Source of the DNA: Azospirillum sp. OGB3
GTDB lineage: Bacteria > Pseudomonadota > Alphaproteobacteria > Azospirillales > Azospirillaceae
Direction: 5' to 3'
DNA: 64,000 nt
NCBI RefSeq assembly: GCF_014192915.1
Contig: NZ_JACHYN010000002.1
Span: forward strand, 186,001-250,000
Under the pieces are notes generated by a model. That model was not told the DNA's origin and searched no databases. It saw only the letters and a program-made list of their open reading frames with translations. A program made the translations under genes and the position numbers. This document shows positions 26,006 to 34,614 of this stretch, piece by piece. Position 1 is the stretch's first letter; each line of letters begins with the position of its first letter.

Positions 26006-27040
26006 CTACGACTCCGGCAGCGTCGGCGCATCGCTCCTGTTCGGCTCGCCACGATTCCAGGGGCTGCGCGAAGACGTCGGCGGGGTGGCCGTTCCGGAGG
26101 GCGCCGGTTGATTCGGGGGGCGGTTCGGGAAGGCTTCGCGGGCGATCTCGGCGATGCCGCCGATGGCGCCGATCACGTTGGCGGCCTCCAGCGGCATGAA
26201 CAGCACCTTCTGGTTCGGCGCGGCGGCCACCGCGGTCAGGGCGTCCATATAGCGCTGGGCGACGAAGTAGTTGATGGCCTGGGCGCTGCCCCCGGCGATG
26301 GCGTCGGAGACCAGCCGGGTGGCCTCGGCCTCGGCCTGGGCGGAGCGCTCGCGCGCTTCGGCGTCGCGGAAGGCGGCCTCGCGCCGGCCCTCGGCCTGGA
26401 GGATGGCGGCCTGCTTGGCGCCCTCCGCGCGCAGGATGGCCGCCTGGCGCTGCCCCTCCGCCTCCAGGATGGAGGCGCGGCGGTCGCGCTCCGCCTTCAT
26501 CTGGCGGGCCATGCTGTCCACGAGATCGCGCGGCGGCTGGATGTCGCGGATTTCGATGCGTGTCACCTTGACGCCCCACGGGCTGGTCGCCTCGTCCACC
26601 ACGCCGAGCAGGCGGGCGTTGATCTGGTCGCGCTGGGACAGCAATTCGTCCAGGTCCATCGAGCCCATGACCGTGCGGGTGTTGGTCATGGTCAGGTTGA
26701 GGATCGCCAGTTCCAGGTTGTTGACCTCGTAAGACGCCTTGGCGGCATCGATCACCTGGAAGAAGACGACGCCGTCCGCCGTGACCATGGCGTTGTCGCG
26801 GGTGATGACCTCCTGCGAGGGCACGTCGAGCACCGTCTCCATCATGCTTTGCTTGCGCCCGATGCGGTCGACCAGCGGCAGCAGCAGATGCAGGCCGGGC
26901 TGGAGCGTGCGGGTGTAGCGGCCGAACCGCTCCACCGTCCATTCCTGGCCCTGCGGCACGGTCCGCACGCCCAGCAGAACCAGCGCCAGCGCGAAGATCA
27001 GAAGCGCGATGACGAAGAGCGTCAAGCCGCTGACCACCAT
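26006..27040 (-). CDS. SPFH (stomatin/prohibitin) membrane protein, QmcA-like
   Basis: A 344-aa protein. One N-terminal membrane segment (residues about 4-24) is followed by an SPFH domain (VPQGQEWTVERFGRYT, VVFFQVIDAAKASYEV) and a long Ala/Glu/Arg coiled coil (residues about 170-245). The C-terminal tail is Pro/Ser-rich. Paired with NfeD, it likely forms membrane microdomain assemblies. GGAGGTGGGGTG precedes the ATG. The symbol qmcA would fit but is not certain. Confidence 0.92.
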   Translation of the reverse strand: MVVSGLTLFVIALLIFALALVLLGVRTVPQGQEWTVERFGRYTRTLQPGLHLLLPLVDRIGRKQSMMETVLDVPSQEVITRDNAMVTADGVVFFQVIDAAKASYEVNNLELAILNLTMTNTRTVMGSMDLDELLSQRDQINARLLGVVDEATSPWGVKVTRIEIRDIQPPRDLVDSMARQMKAERDRRASILEAEGQRQAAILRAEGAKQAAILQAEGRREAAFRDAEARERSAQAEAEATRLVSDAIAGGSAQAINYFVAQRYMDALTAVAAAPNQKVLFMPLEAANVIGAIGGIAEIAREAFPNRPPNQPAPSGTATPPTSSRSPWNRGEPNRSDAPTLPES

Positions 27041-27123
27041 CACCCCACCTCCATCCGGTCGTTTTCTCCCTTGGACCATGCCATGGCGGGGCTGCCCCGG
27101 CCAGAGCTAGAGCGGTCAGAGCG

Positions 27124-28236
27124 TCAGCCCAGCAGGGCGCCGACCGGCTTCAGCGGCTCGTGCGCGTCGAACAGGATCTTCAGGATCGCCAGGATGGGCA
27201 CCGCCAGCAGCGCGCCGGGAATGCCCCACATCCAGCCCCAGAACAGGATGGACACGAACACCGCGATGGGGTTGAGCGCGAGCCGCCGCCCGACGATCAT
27301 CGGGGTCAGGAAGTTGCCCTCCATCATAGTCAGCGCCACGAAGGTCAGCGGCGGCCCGAAGATGTGCACACCCCCGTCGAAGGTGAGCGCCGACACCAGG
27401 AACAGCACCGCCGTCATCACCGCCGGCCCGATGAAGGGGACGTAGTTGATGAGTCCGGCGAGCGTCCCCCACAGCGCCGCGTTGGGCACACCCCACAGCC
27501 ACATCGCCAGCGTCGTCGCAAGGCCGAGGCCGATGTTGATGACCGTGATGGTCGCCAGATAGGCGGCGATGTTCTGCTGCACCGTGGCGGCGACCATGGC
27601 GTAATGCACGCGGTCGTCCACGTCGCGCATCGTGCCGATCAGCGCCTCCAGGCTTTGCCGGCCGCGGGCCAGGAAGAAATAGAGCAGCACCTGGAGGATC
27701 ACCACGTTGGCGATCACCGCTTCCGCCTGATGAAGCACCTGCTCGGCCAGCGACGGGCCGCGCACCACCACCTCCCGCGCAGCGCCGTTGCGGTCAGAGG
27801 CCATCTGCTCGATCTGGCGGGAGGCCTCGCGGGCGCGGTCGATCCCCTCGCGGATGTCGCCCAGCTTGAACTCCAGCTCGTGGACCACGCGGGGCATCCG
27901 GTTGACCCATTCGGTGGCTGGGGTCGCCAGCGTGAAGATGGCTCCCAGCCCGGCGCCGAACACCGTGATCACCACCACCGCCGCGCCCAGCGCCTCCGGC
28001 AGGCCGAGCCGGTAGAGGCCGCGCACGCAGGGCCGCAGCAGAAGGCTGAGGATCAGCGCCAGCATGATCGGCAGCAGGACATCGCGCCCGAAATACAGCG
28101 TGAACAGCAGCGCGATGACGAACAGCCCCACCACCGCCACCCGCACCGGGTCGCGGGGGTTCCGGGCCGGTGGCAGGGGCTCGGTCACCGGCTCCGGCGG
28201 CGGGGTCAGGGGCGGATCGATGGTGCGGTCGCTCAT
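27124..28236 (-). CDS. AI-2E family transporter
   Basis: A 370-aa membrane protein with paired N-terminal helices, a soluble middle segment (residues about 110-165) and several C-terminal helices including NYVPFIGPAV and the terminal GIPGALLAVPILAILK. This matches the AI-2E (PerM/YdiK/TqsA) family. Family members export quorum signals or act as Na+/H+ antiporters; the substrate here is unknown. It ends 83 nt before the start of the SPFH gene. Confidence 0.9.
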   Translation of the reverse strand: MSDRTIDPPLTPPPEPVTEPLPPARNPRDPVRVAVVGLFVIALLFTLYFGRDVLLPIMLALILSLLLRPCVRGLYRLGLPEALGAAVVVITVFGAGLGAIFTLATPATEWVNRMPRVVHELEFKLGDIREGIDRAREASRQIEQMASDRNGAAREVVVRGPSLAEQVLHQAEAVIANVVILQVLLYFFLARGRQSLEALIGTMRDVDDRVHYAMVAATVQQNIAAYLATITVINIGLGLATTLAMWLWGVPNAALWGTLAGLINYVPFIGPAVMTAVLFLVSALTFDGGVHIFGPPLTFVALTMMEGNFLTPMIVGRRLALNPIAVFVSILFWGWMWGIPGALLAVPILAILKILFDAHEPLKPVGALLG

Positions 28237-28363
28237 CGGGGGCAGGCACTCCGGGAGTAGCGGGCCGGGGGGCGCTTGACGGCGCCGGACCCCCGCCCGA
28301 TTTAGGGGTATTCCAGGACCGCGCCCACGCGGCCCCGCTTCGCGATGACCGGAGTTCCACGAG

Positions 28364-28897
28364 ATGCGCAGCCCGTTCCCTTCGATAAACATCCGCCGCG
28401 GCCTGATGGTCCTGGCGCTATCCGTGCTGCCACCGATGGCTGCCTCCACCGCTGCTTTGGCCGAGGACCCCGTCGTCGGGCGCTTCTCCAACGACTGGAC
28501 CGGCAACGGGCTTCAGGTGCAGGCGATCGAGGACCCGAAGGTAAAAGGCATCACCTGCCATCTGGTGGATTTCGACCGCAGCGTGCTCGACCGGCTGACC
28601 AAGGGGAACTGGTTCGAGGACCCGTCCAACGCCTCCATCGCCTGCCGGCGCACCGGGCCGCTGGTGATCGGCGACATCGAACTGTCGCAGAAGGGCGAGG
28701 AGGTCTTTTCCGAGCGCAAGAGCCTGGTCTTCAAGTCCATCGCCATCCGCCGCATCTACGACCGGGTGAACGACACGCTGATCTACGTCGTCTACAGCCG
28801 GCAGGTGAAGGACGCCTCGGCAAAGATGGCCATCTCCAGCGTGCCGCTGATCGACACGAACCCCCAATGGGAAAAGGGCAAACCCCCCGTGAAGTGA
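28364..28897 (+). CDS. creA: CreA family protein
   Basis: A 177-aa exported protein. The signal peptide (basic IRRG, hydrophobic core, cleavage likely after ALA at about residue 33) precedes a CreA domain with the conserved VGRFSNDWTGN opening, the GITCHL and SIACRR cysteines and the NDTLIYVVYS strand. The family's function is unknown. It is divergent from the AI-2E gene. Confidence 0.92.
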   Translation: MRSPFPSINIRRGLMVLALSVLPPMAASTAALAEDPVVGRFSNDWTGNGLQVQAIEDPKVKGITCHLVDFDRSVLDRLTKGNWFEDPSNASIACRRTGPLVIGDIELSQKGEEVFSERKSLVFKSIAIRRIYDRVNDTLIYVVYSRQVKDASAKMAISSVPLIDTNPQWEKGKPPVK

Positions 28898-28993
28898 TCG
28901 GAGGAAATGATCGGATGGCTTGCAATCGGGCGGGTGCGGAGCCATCATCAGGCTTGGGAGGCAGAGGCTCCTATCCCCCGCCTCCCGGCCCGA

Positions 28994-29110
28994 TCACTGC
29001 CGGTTCAGAAGGTCAAGGATCGCCTTGACGATCTGGAGCAGCAGGATCAGGAGACCGAGGATTTCCTTCGTCCTCCGAGCCTCCTTGTTGAGCGGCGGGG
29101 TGGTGGCCAC
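28994..29110 (-). CDS. Possible 38-aa hydrophobic micro-protein
   Basis: The minus-strand frame starting GTG 29110 encodes a short polar head (PPLNKEARRTKE) and then a strongly hydrophobic helix ILGLLILLLQIVKAILDLLN ending RQ. The pattern of one amphipathic or membrane helix resembles small membrane peptides. No ATG is available, and the GTG lies in the loop of a 9-bp hairpin. It is otherwise unsupported by homology. Confidence 0.35.
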   Translation of the reverse strand: MATTPPLNKEARRTKEILGLLILLLQIVKAILDLLNRQ

Positions 29111-29119
29111 CCACCACCC
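29098..29119. promoter_or_regulatory. 9-bp perfect hairpin over a putative GTG start
   Basis: GGGTGGTGG (29098-29106) pairs with CCACCACCC (29111-29119) around a 4-nt loop. On the minus strand the loop reads GTGG, which contains the only start codon of the micro-protein frame. It lies in the 316-nt gap between creA and the AbrB gene and could equally be a terminator-like stem. Confidence 0.5.
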
Positions 29120-29213
29120 GTCCGCGCCTCCACCTCACACGGCGTGAGGGCTGGGCGCAACGGAAACTCCACGCATGCGTGTGCGACGGATTGGCTGCCC
29201 CAAGGGTGATTCG

Positions 29214-30275
29214 TCAGGTCTTGCCGCGGCGGGACCGCCACTTGCGCCACAGCAGATAGAAGCCGGGCGCCAGCGTCACGATCAGGATGATGCGCACCAT
29301 GTGGTGGGTGGCGACCAGGGCCACGTCGATGTTCAGCGCCAGCGCGACCAGCGTCATCTCGGCCAGCCCACCCGGCGCGAAGGCGAGAATCAGCGCGGCG
29401 AGTCCCAGCCCCGTCGCCTCGTCAACCATCCAGGCCGCCGCCGTGGTGACCAGCAGCATCAGCCCGGTGAGGCCCAGCGCGGTCAGCCCGTCGCGCCCGA
29501 TCCGGCGGATGTTCAGCCCGGTGAAGCGGCAGCCCAGCGACGCCCCGATCACCACCTGGGCCGCGGCGACCAGAACGCCCGGCGGCTTGCCCTCGGTCAG
29601 CCCGGCGAGGTGGATCGCGGCGGACAGCAGCATCGGCCCGACGATCTGGGCGGCGGGAATGCGCAGCAGCTTCGCCAGGGGATAGCCCAGCGCGCAGGCG
29701 GACAGCAGCGCCACGTCCAGCGGGGCGAGCGACAGCAGGGGCGGGCCGAGTGTGCCGCGCCGCGCCGGGTCGTACAGCCCCAGCGCCTGGAAGGCGAAGG
29801 GGATGACCAGCACCACCAGCATCACCCGCAGCGCGTGGGACAGCGCCATGGTCCGGCTGTCGCCGCCCATCTGGGTGCCGACCATCACCATCTCGTTCAG
29901 CCCGCCGGGGGTGGCGGTGAAGAAGGCGGTCGGCGGGTCCAGCCGGGCCCCGCGGCGCAGGTATTGGACCCCCAGTGTGGTCGCCAGCACGAGATAGACG
30001 GCCAGTGCGCTCAGCGACAGGCTCCATTCGCCGAGCCGCCCCAGGATGTCCGGGGTGAAGCCGCTGCCCAGCATCACGCCGAGGATCATGATCATGGCGT
30101 TGCGCAGCGGTTTCGGCACATGCAGCGCGACTCCGGCCATGGCGGCGACGGTGGTCACGGTCATGGCGCCGATCATCCAGGCCAGCGGCAGATGGAAATA
30201 ACTGAACAGCGCGCCCCCCGCCGTCCCCAGCGCGAGGGCGAGCGCGAAGGGCCGCAGCCCGGGTCCGATGCTCAT
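29214..30275 (-). CDS. AbrB family membrane transporter
   Basis: A 353-aa protein with about ten membrane helices in two similar halves. Each half has a GALFSYFHLPLAWMIGAM or YPLAKLLRIPAAQIVGPMLL segment followed by a PGGLNEM or PGGLAEM motif. This is the AbrB (formerly 'ammonia monooxygenase') membrane family, distinct from the AbrB DNA-binding regulator. The substrate is unknown. It is 19 nt downstream of the aspartoacylase-like gene on the same strand. Confidence 0.88.
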   Translation of the reverse strand: MSIGPGLRPFALALALGTAGGALFSYFHLPLAWMIGAMTVTTVAAMAGVALHVPKPLRNAMIMILGVMLGSGFTPDILGRLGEWSLSLSALAVYLVLATTLGVQYLRRGARLDPPTAFFTATPGGLNEMVMVGTQMGGDSRTMALSHALRVMLVVLVIPFAFQALGLYDPARRGTLGPPLLSLAPLDVALLSACALGYPLAKLLRIPAAQIVGPMLLSAAIHLAGLTEGKPPGVLVAAAQVVIGASLGCRFTGLNIRRIGRDGLTALGLTGLMLLVTTAAAWMVDEATGLGLAALILAFAPGGLAEMTLVALALNIDVALVATHHMVRIILIVTLAPGFYLLWRKWRSRRGKT

Positions 30276-30294
30276 GCCGCTCGTTGTGTCCGGT

Positions 30295-31245
30295 TCAAGG
30301 AACGATCCGCCCCAGCCGGACGGCGGTCTGCCCGGATTTGGGGCGCCGCGCCGGCATGATCAGCACGCAGTCGTCGTAAGGCGTCACGACCGGGCGGTCG
30401 CCATCGTGGCCGAGGACCGTTCCGGCGCGGGGAATGATCTCCATTCCGACATAGGGCTCGTCGAAGAAGAATTCGTCGGTCTCCGCGGTCACCGCCTCGG
30501 TCACCTCGACGGTGCGCAGCGGATCGGGGTGGCGGCGAATGTGGCGATCGGCCAGCGATGGGTCGATCATCTCCTGGGCGAGCAGGAAGCGCATCGCGCT
30601 TTCCAGGGCGACCAGCGCCGTCTCGTTCCGCCAGTGCTGGCCGCATTCGACCAGAATGGCGGTGCGTTGCCCGTCCGCCGCGGCGAAGTCCGCGTAGTCG
30701 ATCACCCGTTTCCCCGCCGCATGCCCCTCGTCCGCGACGATCCAGGCCGGGAAGCCGAGCCGGCGGGCCAGGGCGCGGGCGCGCGCGGTCCGCCCGCACA
30801 GCGTCAGGGGCGGGGTGTCCGCCGTCATGGAATGCAGGTCGAGGATGACGTCCGCGGCGTCGAACACCGGTCGGAGCTGCCGGGCGCGGCGCAATTCCAC
30901 GCTGTCGCGCGGGCCGTCCAGCACCTCCGGCGACCAGACGCGGTTCATGTCCTCGTCGACGAAGCGGGACGCGTAGGGGCGCTCGGCGTCGAAGCTCTGA
31001 TAGGCGGCGGTGTTGGCGAAGACCAGCGTCAGCCGCCCGCGGGTGGGGCGGACGCCCAACCGGAAGAGCCGGTCCATCGCCACCGCCCCGCCGATCTCGT
31101 TGCCGTGGATCAGCGACACGATGACGGCGTGAGGGCCGGGGCACCCGGACTCCAGCGTCGTGACATGGTCGATGCCTGTGTTGCCACGACGGTAGGGGCC
31201 GATGTCCGGCGGCGTCAATTCGATTGGTGGCAGGGATTCGGTCAA
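30295..31245 (-). CDS. Succinylglutamate desuccinylase/aspartoacylase family protein
   Basis: A 316-aa zinc hydrolase-like protein. The zinc ligands are in LIHGNEIGG (HxxE) and in ILDLHSM. The conserved Arg in DMNRVW and the catalytic Glu in AILVECGQH are present. The family removes acyl groups from amino acids; the substrate is unresolved. The start is uncertain: TTG 31245 (TESLPPIEL) has AAAGGCG upstream, and no good ATG exists. It is divergent from N-formylglutamate amidohydrolase, a related amide-hydrolysing function. Confidence 0.85.
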   Translation of the reverse strand: MTESLPPIELTPPDIGPYRRGNTGIDHVTTLESGCPGPHAVIVSLIHGNEIGGAVAMDRLFRLGVRPTRGRLTLVFANTAAYQSFDAERPYASRFVDEDMNRVWSPEVLDGPRDSVELRRARQLRPVFDAADVILDLHSMTADTPPLTLCGRTARARALARRLGFPAWIVADEGHAAGKRVIDYADFAAADGQRTAILVECGQHWRNETALVALESAMRFLLAQEMIDPSLADRHIRRHPDPLRTVEVTEAVTAETDEFFFDEPYVGMEIIPRAGTVLGHDGDRPVVTPYDDCVLIMPARRPKSGQTAVRLGRIVP

Positions 31246-31501
31246 GCGGATATCGCCTTTGCGGGTCTGGCCGGTGCCGGGCGCTGTCGCTGAATGGTCA
31301 GTATGGCGGAGAGTACGGCGCTGCGCCAGCCCCGCCATTTCCCCGCTTCATCATGTCCTTTGCCTTACTGGTGTATGACGGTTTTTGGTCGACGGGCACC
31401 CGGTCATCGTCTATACCCGAATCCATCCGCCGCAGCGCCGCGCTATGCCATCCGGGCAGGCGCCGCGGTTGGCCGGAGCCGTTGGTACACCGGGGTCAGC
31501 C

Positions 31502-32368
31502 ATGAGTTTCGTGATCGAGGACGTGCTCGTCCGCAACGATCCGATCGTCCCGCGTCTGCCGGTGTTCTTCGATTCACCGCACAGCGGCACGGTCTATCCG
31601 CGCGACTTCGCCTTCGTCTGCCCTTTGCCGACCTTGCGGCAGGCCGAGGACACCCACGTGGACGAGCTGTTCGCCCACGCACCCGAGCATGGCGCGACCC
31701 TCCTCTGTGCTTTGTTCCCGCGCACCTACATCGACGCGAACCGGGCCATCGACGACATCGACCCGGCGCTTCTCGACGGGCGCTGGCCCGAACCGCTGCG
31801 CCCGACGGAGAAGAGCGCCGCCGGCATGGGGCTGATCCGCACGCTGTGCCGTCCGGGGATGCCCCTCTACGACGGGCGGCTGTCGGTGGCCGAGGTGGCT
31901 GAGCGCATCGACCGCTACTACCGGCCCTATCATTTCCAGGTCGCCAGCGTGATGGACGATCTGGCCGCCCGGTTCGGCGCCGTCTGGCACATCGACTGCC
32001 ATTCGATGCCCTCCGCGGTCGGGCCGGGAGCGGCGCACAAGCTGGGCATGGATTTCGTGCTGGGCGACCGCGACGGCACCACCTGCGAGCCGGAATTCAC
32101 CGCCCTGGTCGAGCGGGTGCTGACCGGGCTCGGCTACAAGGTCACGCGGAACCATCCCTTCAAGGGGGTCGAACTGGTGTCCCGCCATTCCGACCCGGCG
32201 CGGGGCCGCCATTCCCTCCAGCTCGAAATCAACCGCCGCCTCTACATGAACGAGGAGACGCTGGAGCGGAACCAGGGCTTCGCCCGGCTCCAGACCGACC
32301 TGACCACGCTGACCCGCCGCATCTGCGCCCACGCGCAAGCCAACACCGAGCGCCGCGCCGCCGAGTAA
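31502..32368 (+). CDS. N-formylglutamate amidohydrolase family protein
   Basis: A 288-aa protein. FFDSPHSGTVYP near the N-terminus, EDTHVDELF, DANRAIDDID and the HIDCHSMPS motif are hallmarks of the family, which supplies metal ligands from these His/Asp/Glu positions. It hydrolyses N-formyl-L-glutamate in histidine degradation, but no hut genes are adjacent, so it may act on another N-acyl amino acid. The ATG at 31502 follows GGGGTCAGCC. Confidence 0.9.
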   Translation: MSFVIEDVLVRNDPIVPRLPVFFDSPHSGTVYPRDFAFVCPLPTLRQAEDTHVDELFAHAPEHGATLLCALFPRTYIDANRAIDDIDPALLDGRWPEPLRPTEKSAAGMGLIRTLCRPGMPLYDGRLSVAEVAERIDRYYRPYHFQVASVMDDLAARFGAVWHIDCHSMPSAVGPGAAHKLGMDFVLGDRDGTTCEPEFTALVERVLTGLGYKVTRNHPFKGVELVSRHSDPARGRHSLQLEINRRLYMNEETLERNQGFARLQTDLTTLTRRICAHAQANTERRAAE

Positions 32369-32392
32369 GGGCCGGGCCGGGAAGGGGCGCGG

Positions 32393-33247
32393 TTACGGCG
32401 AGAACTGCTCCTTCAGGATCCGCTCCTCGAAATTCAGCTCCGGGTCGAACAGCAGGGTCAGCGCGACGTCGCGCGCTTCTTCCACATCGACGCGGATGAC
32501 CTCGCGCACCTCGGTCGAGTCGGCCACGGCGCTGACCGGGCGTTTGACCTCCTCCAGGATGTCCACGGTGATCTTGGAGCTGTGCGGCAGCAGCGCGCCG
32601 CGCCAGCGCCGCGGCCGGAAGGAGCTGATGGGGGTCAGCGCCAGCACCCCGGCGCCCAGTGGGATGATCGGGCCGTGGGCCGACAGGTTGTAGGCGGTGC
32701 TGCCGGCGGGGGTGGCGACCAGCACGCCGTCGCAGATCAGTTCCGGCAGGCGGACGACGCCGTCCACGGTGATGCGGAGCTTCGAGGCCTGCCGCGTCTC
32801 GCGCAGCATCGAGACCTCGTTGATGCCCAGCGCCTCGATCTGCTCGCCGTTGCACCGGGTGGCCCTCATGCGCAGGGGGTGCAGCTTGACGCTCTGGGCG
32901 CTGGCCAGCCGTTCGGCCAGTTCGTCCTCGCGAAAGACGTTCAGCAGGAAGCCGACCGACCCCCGGTTCATGCCATAGACCGGTGGCGGGTTCTGCCCGT
33001 CGCGCTTCAGCGCGCGGTGCAGCGTCTCCAAAAGGAAACCGTCGCCGCCCAGCGCCACGATGACGTCGGCGTCCTCCAGCGGCGCGTTGCCGTAGCGGTG
33101 GACCAGCCGGGTGCGCGCCCGCATCGCCTCTTCCGTGTTCGCCGCGCAGAAGGCGATGCGGAGGTCGGCGGGCTTGCGGGCCGAGGAATCGGGCGCCAGC
33201 GGGTCCAGGGTCGGATCGGCGGGCAGCTTGGCGGCGGTTTCGGTCAT
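32393..33247 (-). CDS. nadK: NAD kinase
   Basis: A 284-aa protein. [10 protein letters not shown] carries the GGDG motif, [10 protein letters not shown] and the [15 protein letters not shown] motif complete the nucleotide-binding site, and PISS follows. It makes NADP from NAD in the cytoplasm. The N-terminal 28 residues are extra compared with many alphaproteobacterial NadK proteins and look disordered. It converges with the N-formylglutamate amidohydrolase gene; it is downstream of moaA on the same strand with a 144-nt gap. Confidence 0.94.
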   Translation of the reverse strand: MTETAAKLPADPTLDPLAPDSSARKPADLRIAFCAANTEEAMRARTRLVHRYGNAPLEDADVIVALGGDGFLLETLHRALKRDGQNPPPVYGMNRGSVGFLLNVFREDELAERLASAQSVKLHPLRMRATRCNGEQIEALGINEVSMLRETRQASKLRITVDGVVRLPELICDGVLVATPAGSTAYNLSAHGPIIPLGAGVLALTPISSFRPRRWRGALLPHSSKITVDILEEVKRPVSAVADSTEVREVIRVDVEEARDVALTLLFDPELNFEERILKEQFSP

Positions 33248-33391
33248 GTCACGGGGACCATAGCGCAGGATGCCCGGTTGCAGAAGGCCGCTTCGGTCGA
33301 GGAGGCGCGCGCCGGTCTCGGGCGCACGGCCACACGCAGCCCACTCACCCTCCCCACGCCTGCGGCGCGAGGGCGCTCGGCTGCGGGCGGA

Positions 33392-34417
33392 TCATCCCCC
33401 GGTCACGCTCATGTGGCGGGGGACCGCCGGTCCCTGGTGGCGGCGGTCGATGATGAAGTCGTGGCCCTTGGGTTTGCGGGCGATGGCGTCGCGCACCGCC
33501 TGGACCAGCAGCCCGTCGTCGTCGCTGAGGCGCAGCGGGGTGCGCAGGTCGGCGGCGTCCTCCTGGCCCAGGCACATGTAGAGGGTGCCGGTGCAGGTCA
33601 GCCGCACGCGGTTGCAGCTTTCGCAGAAATTGTGGGTCAGCGGCGTGATGAAGCCGATGCGCCCGCCGGTCTCGGCCACCCGCACATAGCGGGCCGGGCC
33701 GCCGGTGCGGTAGTCGATCTCGTCCAGCGTCCAGCGCTTGGCCAGCTCCGCCCGCACGAGGCTGAGCGGCAGATACTGGTCGAGCCGCGCCTCGTCGCCG
33801 ATCTCGCCCATCGGCATGACCTCGATGAAGGTCAGGTCGAAGCCCTGCTCGCCGCACCAGCCGACCAGCCGGTGGAACTCGTCGTCGTTGACGCCCTTCA
33901 GCGCGACCGTGTTGATCTTGACCTTGAGCCCCGCCTCCTTGGCGGCCTGGAGCCCGCCCAGCACCTTGTCCAGCCGGCCCCAGCGGGTGATCGCCTGGAA
34001 CTTGTGGGGGTCGAGCGTGTCCAGCGACACGTTGATCCGGCGCACCCCGGCCTCCACCAGATCGCCGGCATACTTGAACAGCATCGTGCCGTTGGTGGTC
34101 AGCGTCAGCTCGTCCAGGTCGCCGGCCTTCACATGGCGGCCCAGGCTGTGGATCAGCTCGTGGATGCCCTTGCGGACCAGCGGCTCGCCGCCGGTCAGGC
34201 GCAGCTTGCGGGTGCCCAGCTTGACGAAGGCGGAGCAGACGCGGTCGATCTCCTCCAGGGACAGCACCTCCGCCTTGGGCAGGAAGCTCATGTCCTCCGC
34301 CATGCAGTAGACGCAGCGGAGGTCGCAGCGGTCGGTGACGGACACGCGCAGATAGCTGACGGTCCGCCCGAAAGGATCGACGAGCGGGGCGGCGGCGGTC
34401 GGCGGAACGGTCGTCAT
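33392..34417 (-). CDS. moaA: GTP 3',8-cyclase (molybdenum cofactor synthesis)
   Basis: A 341-aa radical SAM enzyme. The N-terminal cluster motif CDLRCVYC, the GGEPLVRKG motif, the second cluster [14 protein letters not shown] with a further Cys (YMC), and the C-terminal Gly-Gly are all visible. MoaA with MoaC converts GTP to cyclic pyranopterin monophosphate. The start [11 protein letters not shown] at 34417 was chosen over an unlikely upstream extension. An FNR/FixK-like box lies about 150 nt upstream. Confidence 0.96.
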   Translation of the reverse strand: MTTVPPTAAAPLVDPFGRTVSYLRVSVTDRCDLRCVYCMAEDMSFLPKAEVLSLEEIDRVCSAFVKLGTRKLRLTGGEPLVRKGIHELIHSLGRHVKAGDLDELTLTTNGTMLFKYAGDLVEAGVRRINVSLDTLDPHKFQAITRWGRLDKVLGGLQAAKEAGLKVKINTVALKGVNDDEFHRLVGWCGEQGFDLTFIEVMPMGEIGDEARLDQYLPLSLVRAELAKRWTLDEIDYRTGGPARYVRVAETGGRIGFITPLTHNFCESCNRVRLTCTGTLYMCLGQEDAADLRTPLRLSDDDGLLVQAVRDAIARKPKGHDFIIDRRHQGPAVPRHMSVTGG

Positions 34418-34566
34418 CGTCAGGCTTCTCCCCAAGGGGGTCCGTGTCAAGCGGTCCGGGCGGCGATTATGAGGCCGAACCCGATCCTGATATATAGGTC
34501 CGAGTTGCGGATTTTTCGCCACCTGGAATTTCAGGCGCAGGAGACCACGGAGCGCGGCGCCGGGAC

Positions 34567-34580
34567 TTGACGGGGATCAA
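34567..34580. promoter_or_regulatory. FNR/FixK-type box upstream of moaA
   Basis: TTGAC-GGGG-ATCAA matches the FNR/FixK/Anr consensus TTGAT-N4-ATCAA at 9 of 10 positions. It lies about 150 nt upstream of the moaA start and 35 nt past the stop of the Fe-S protein gene. Oxygen-dependent control of Mo-cofactor synthesis would be sensible, but this is inference. Confidence 0.55.
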
Positions 34581-34614
34581 ATCCTGGCGGCGCGGATGGC
34601 TCCGGTGGCCTCGC

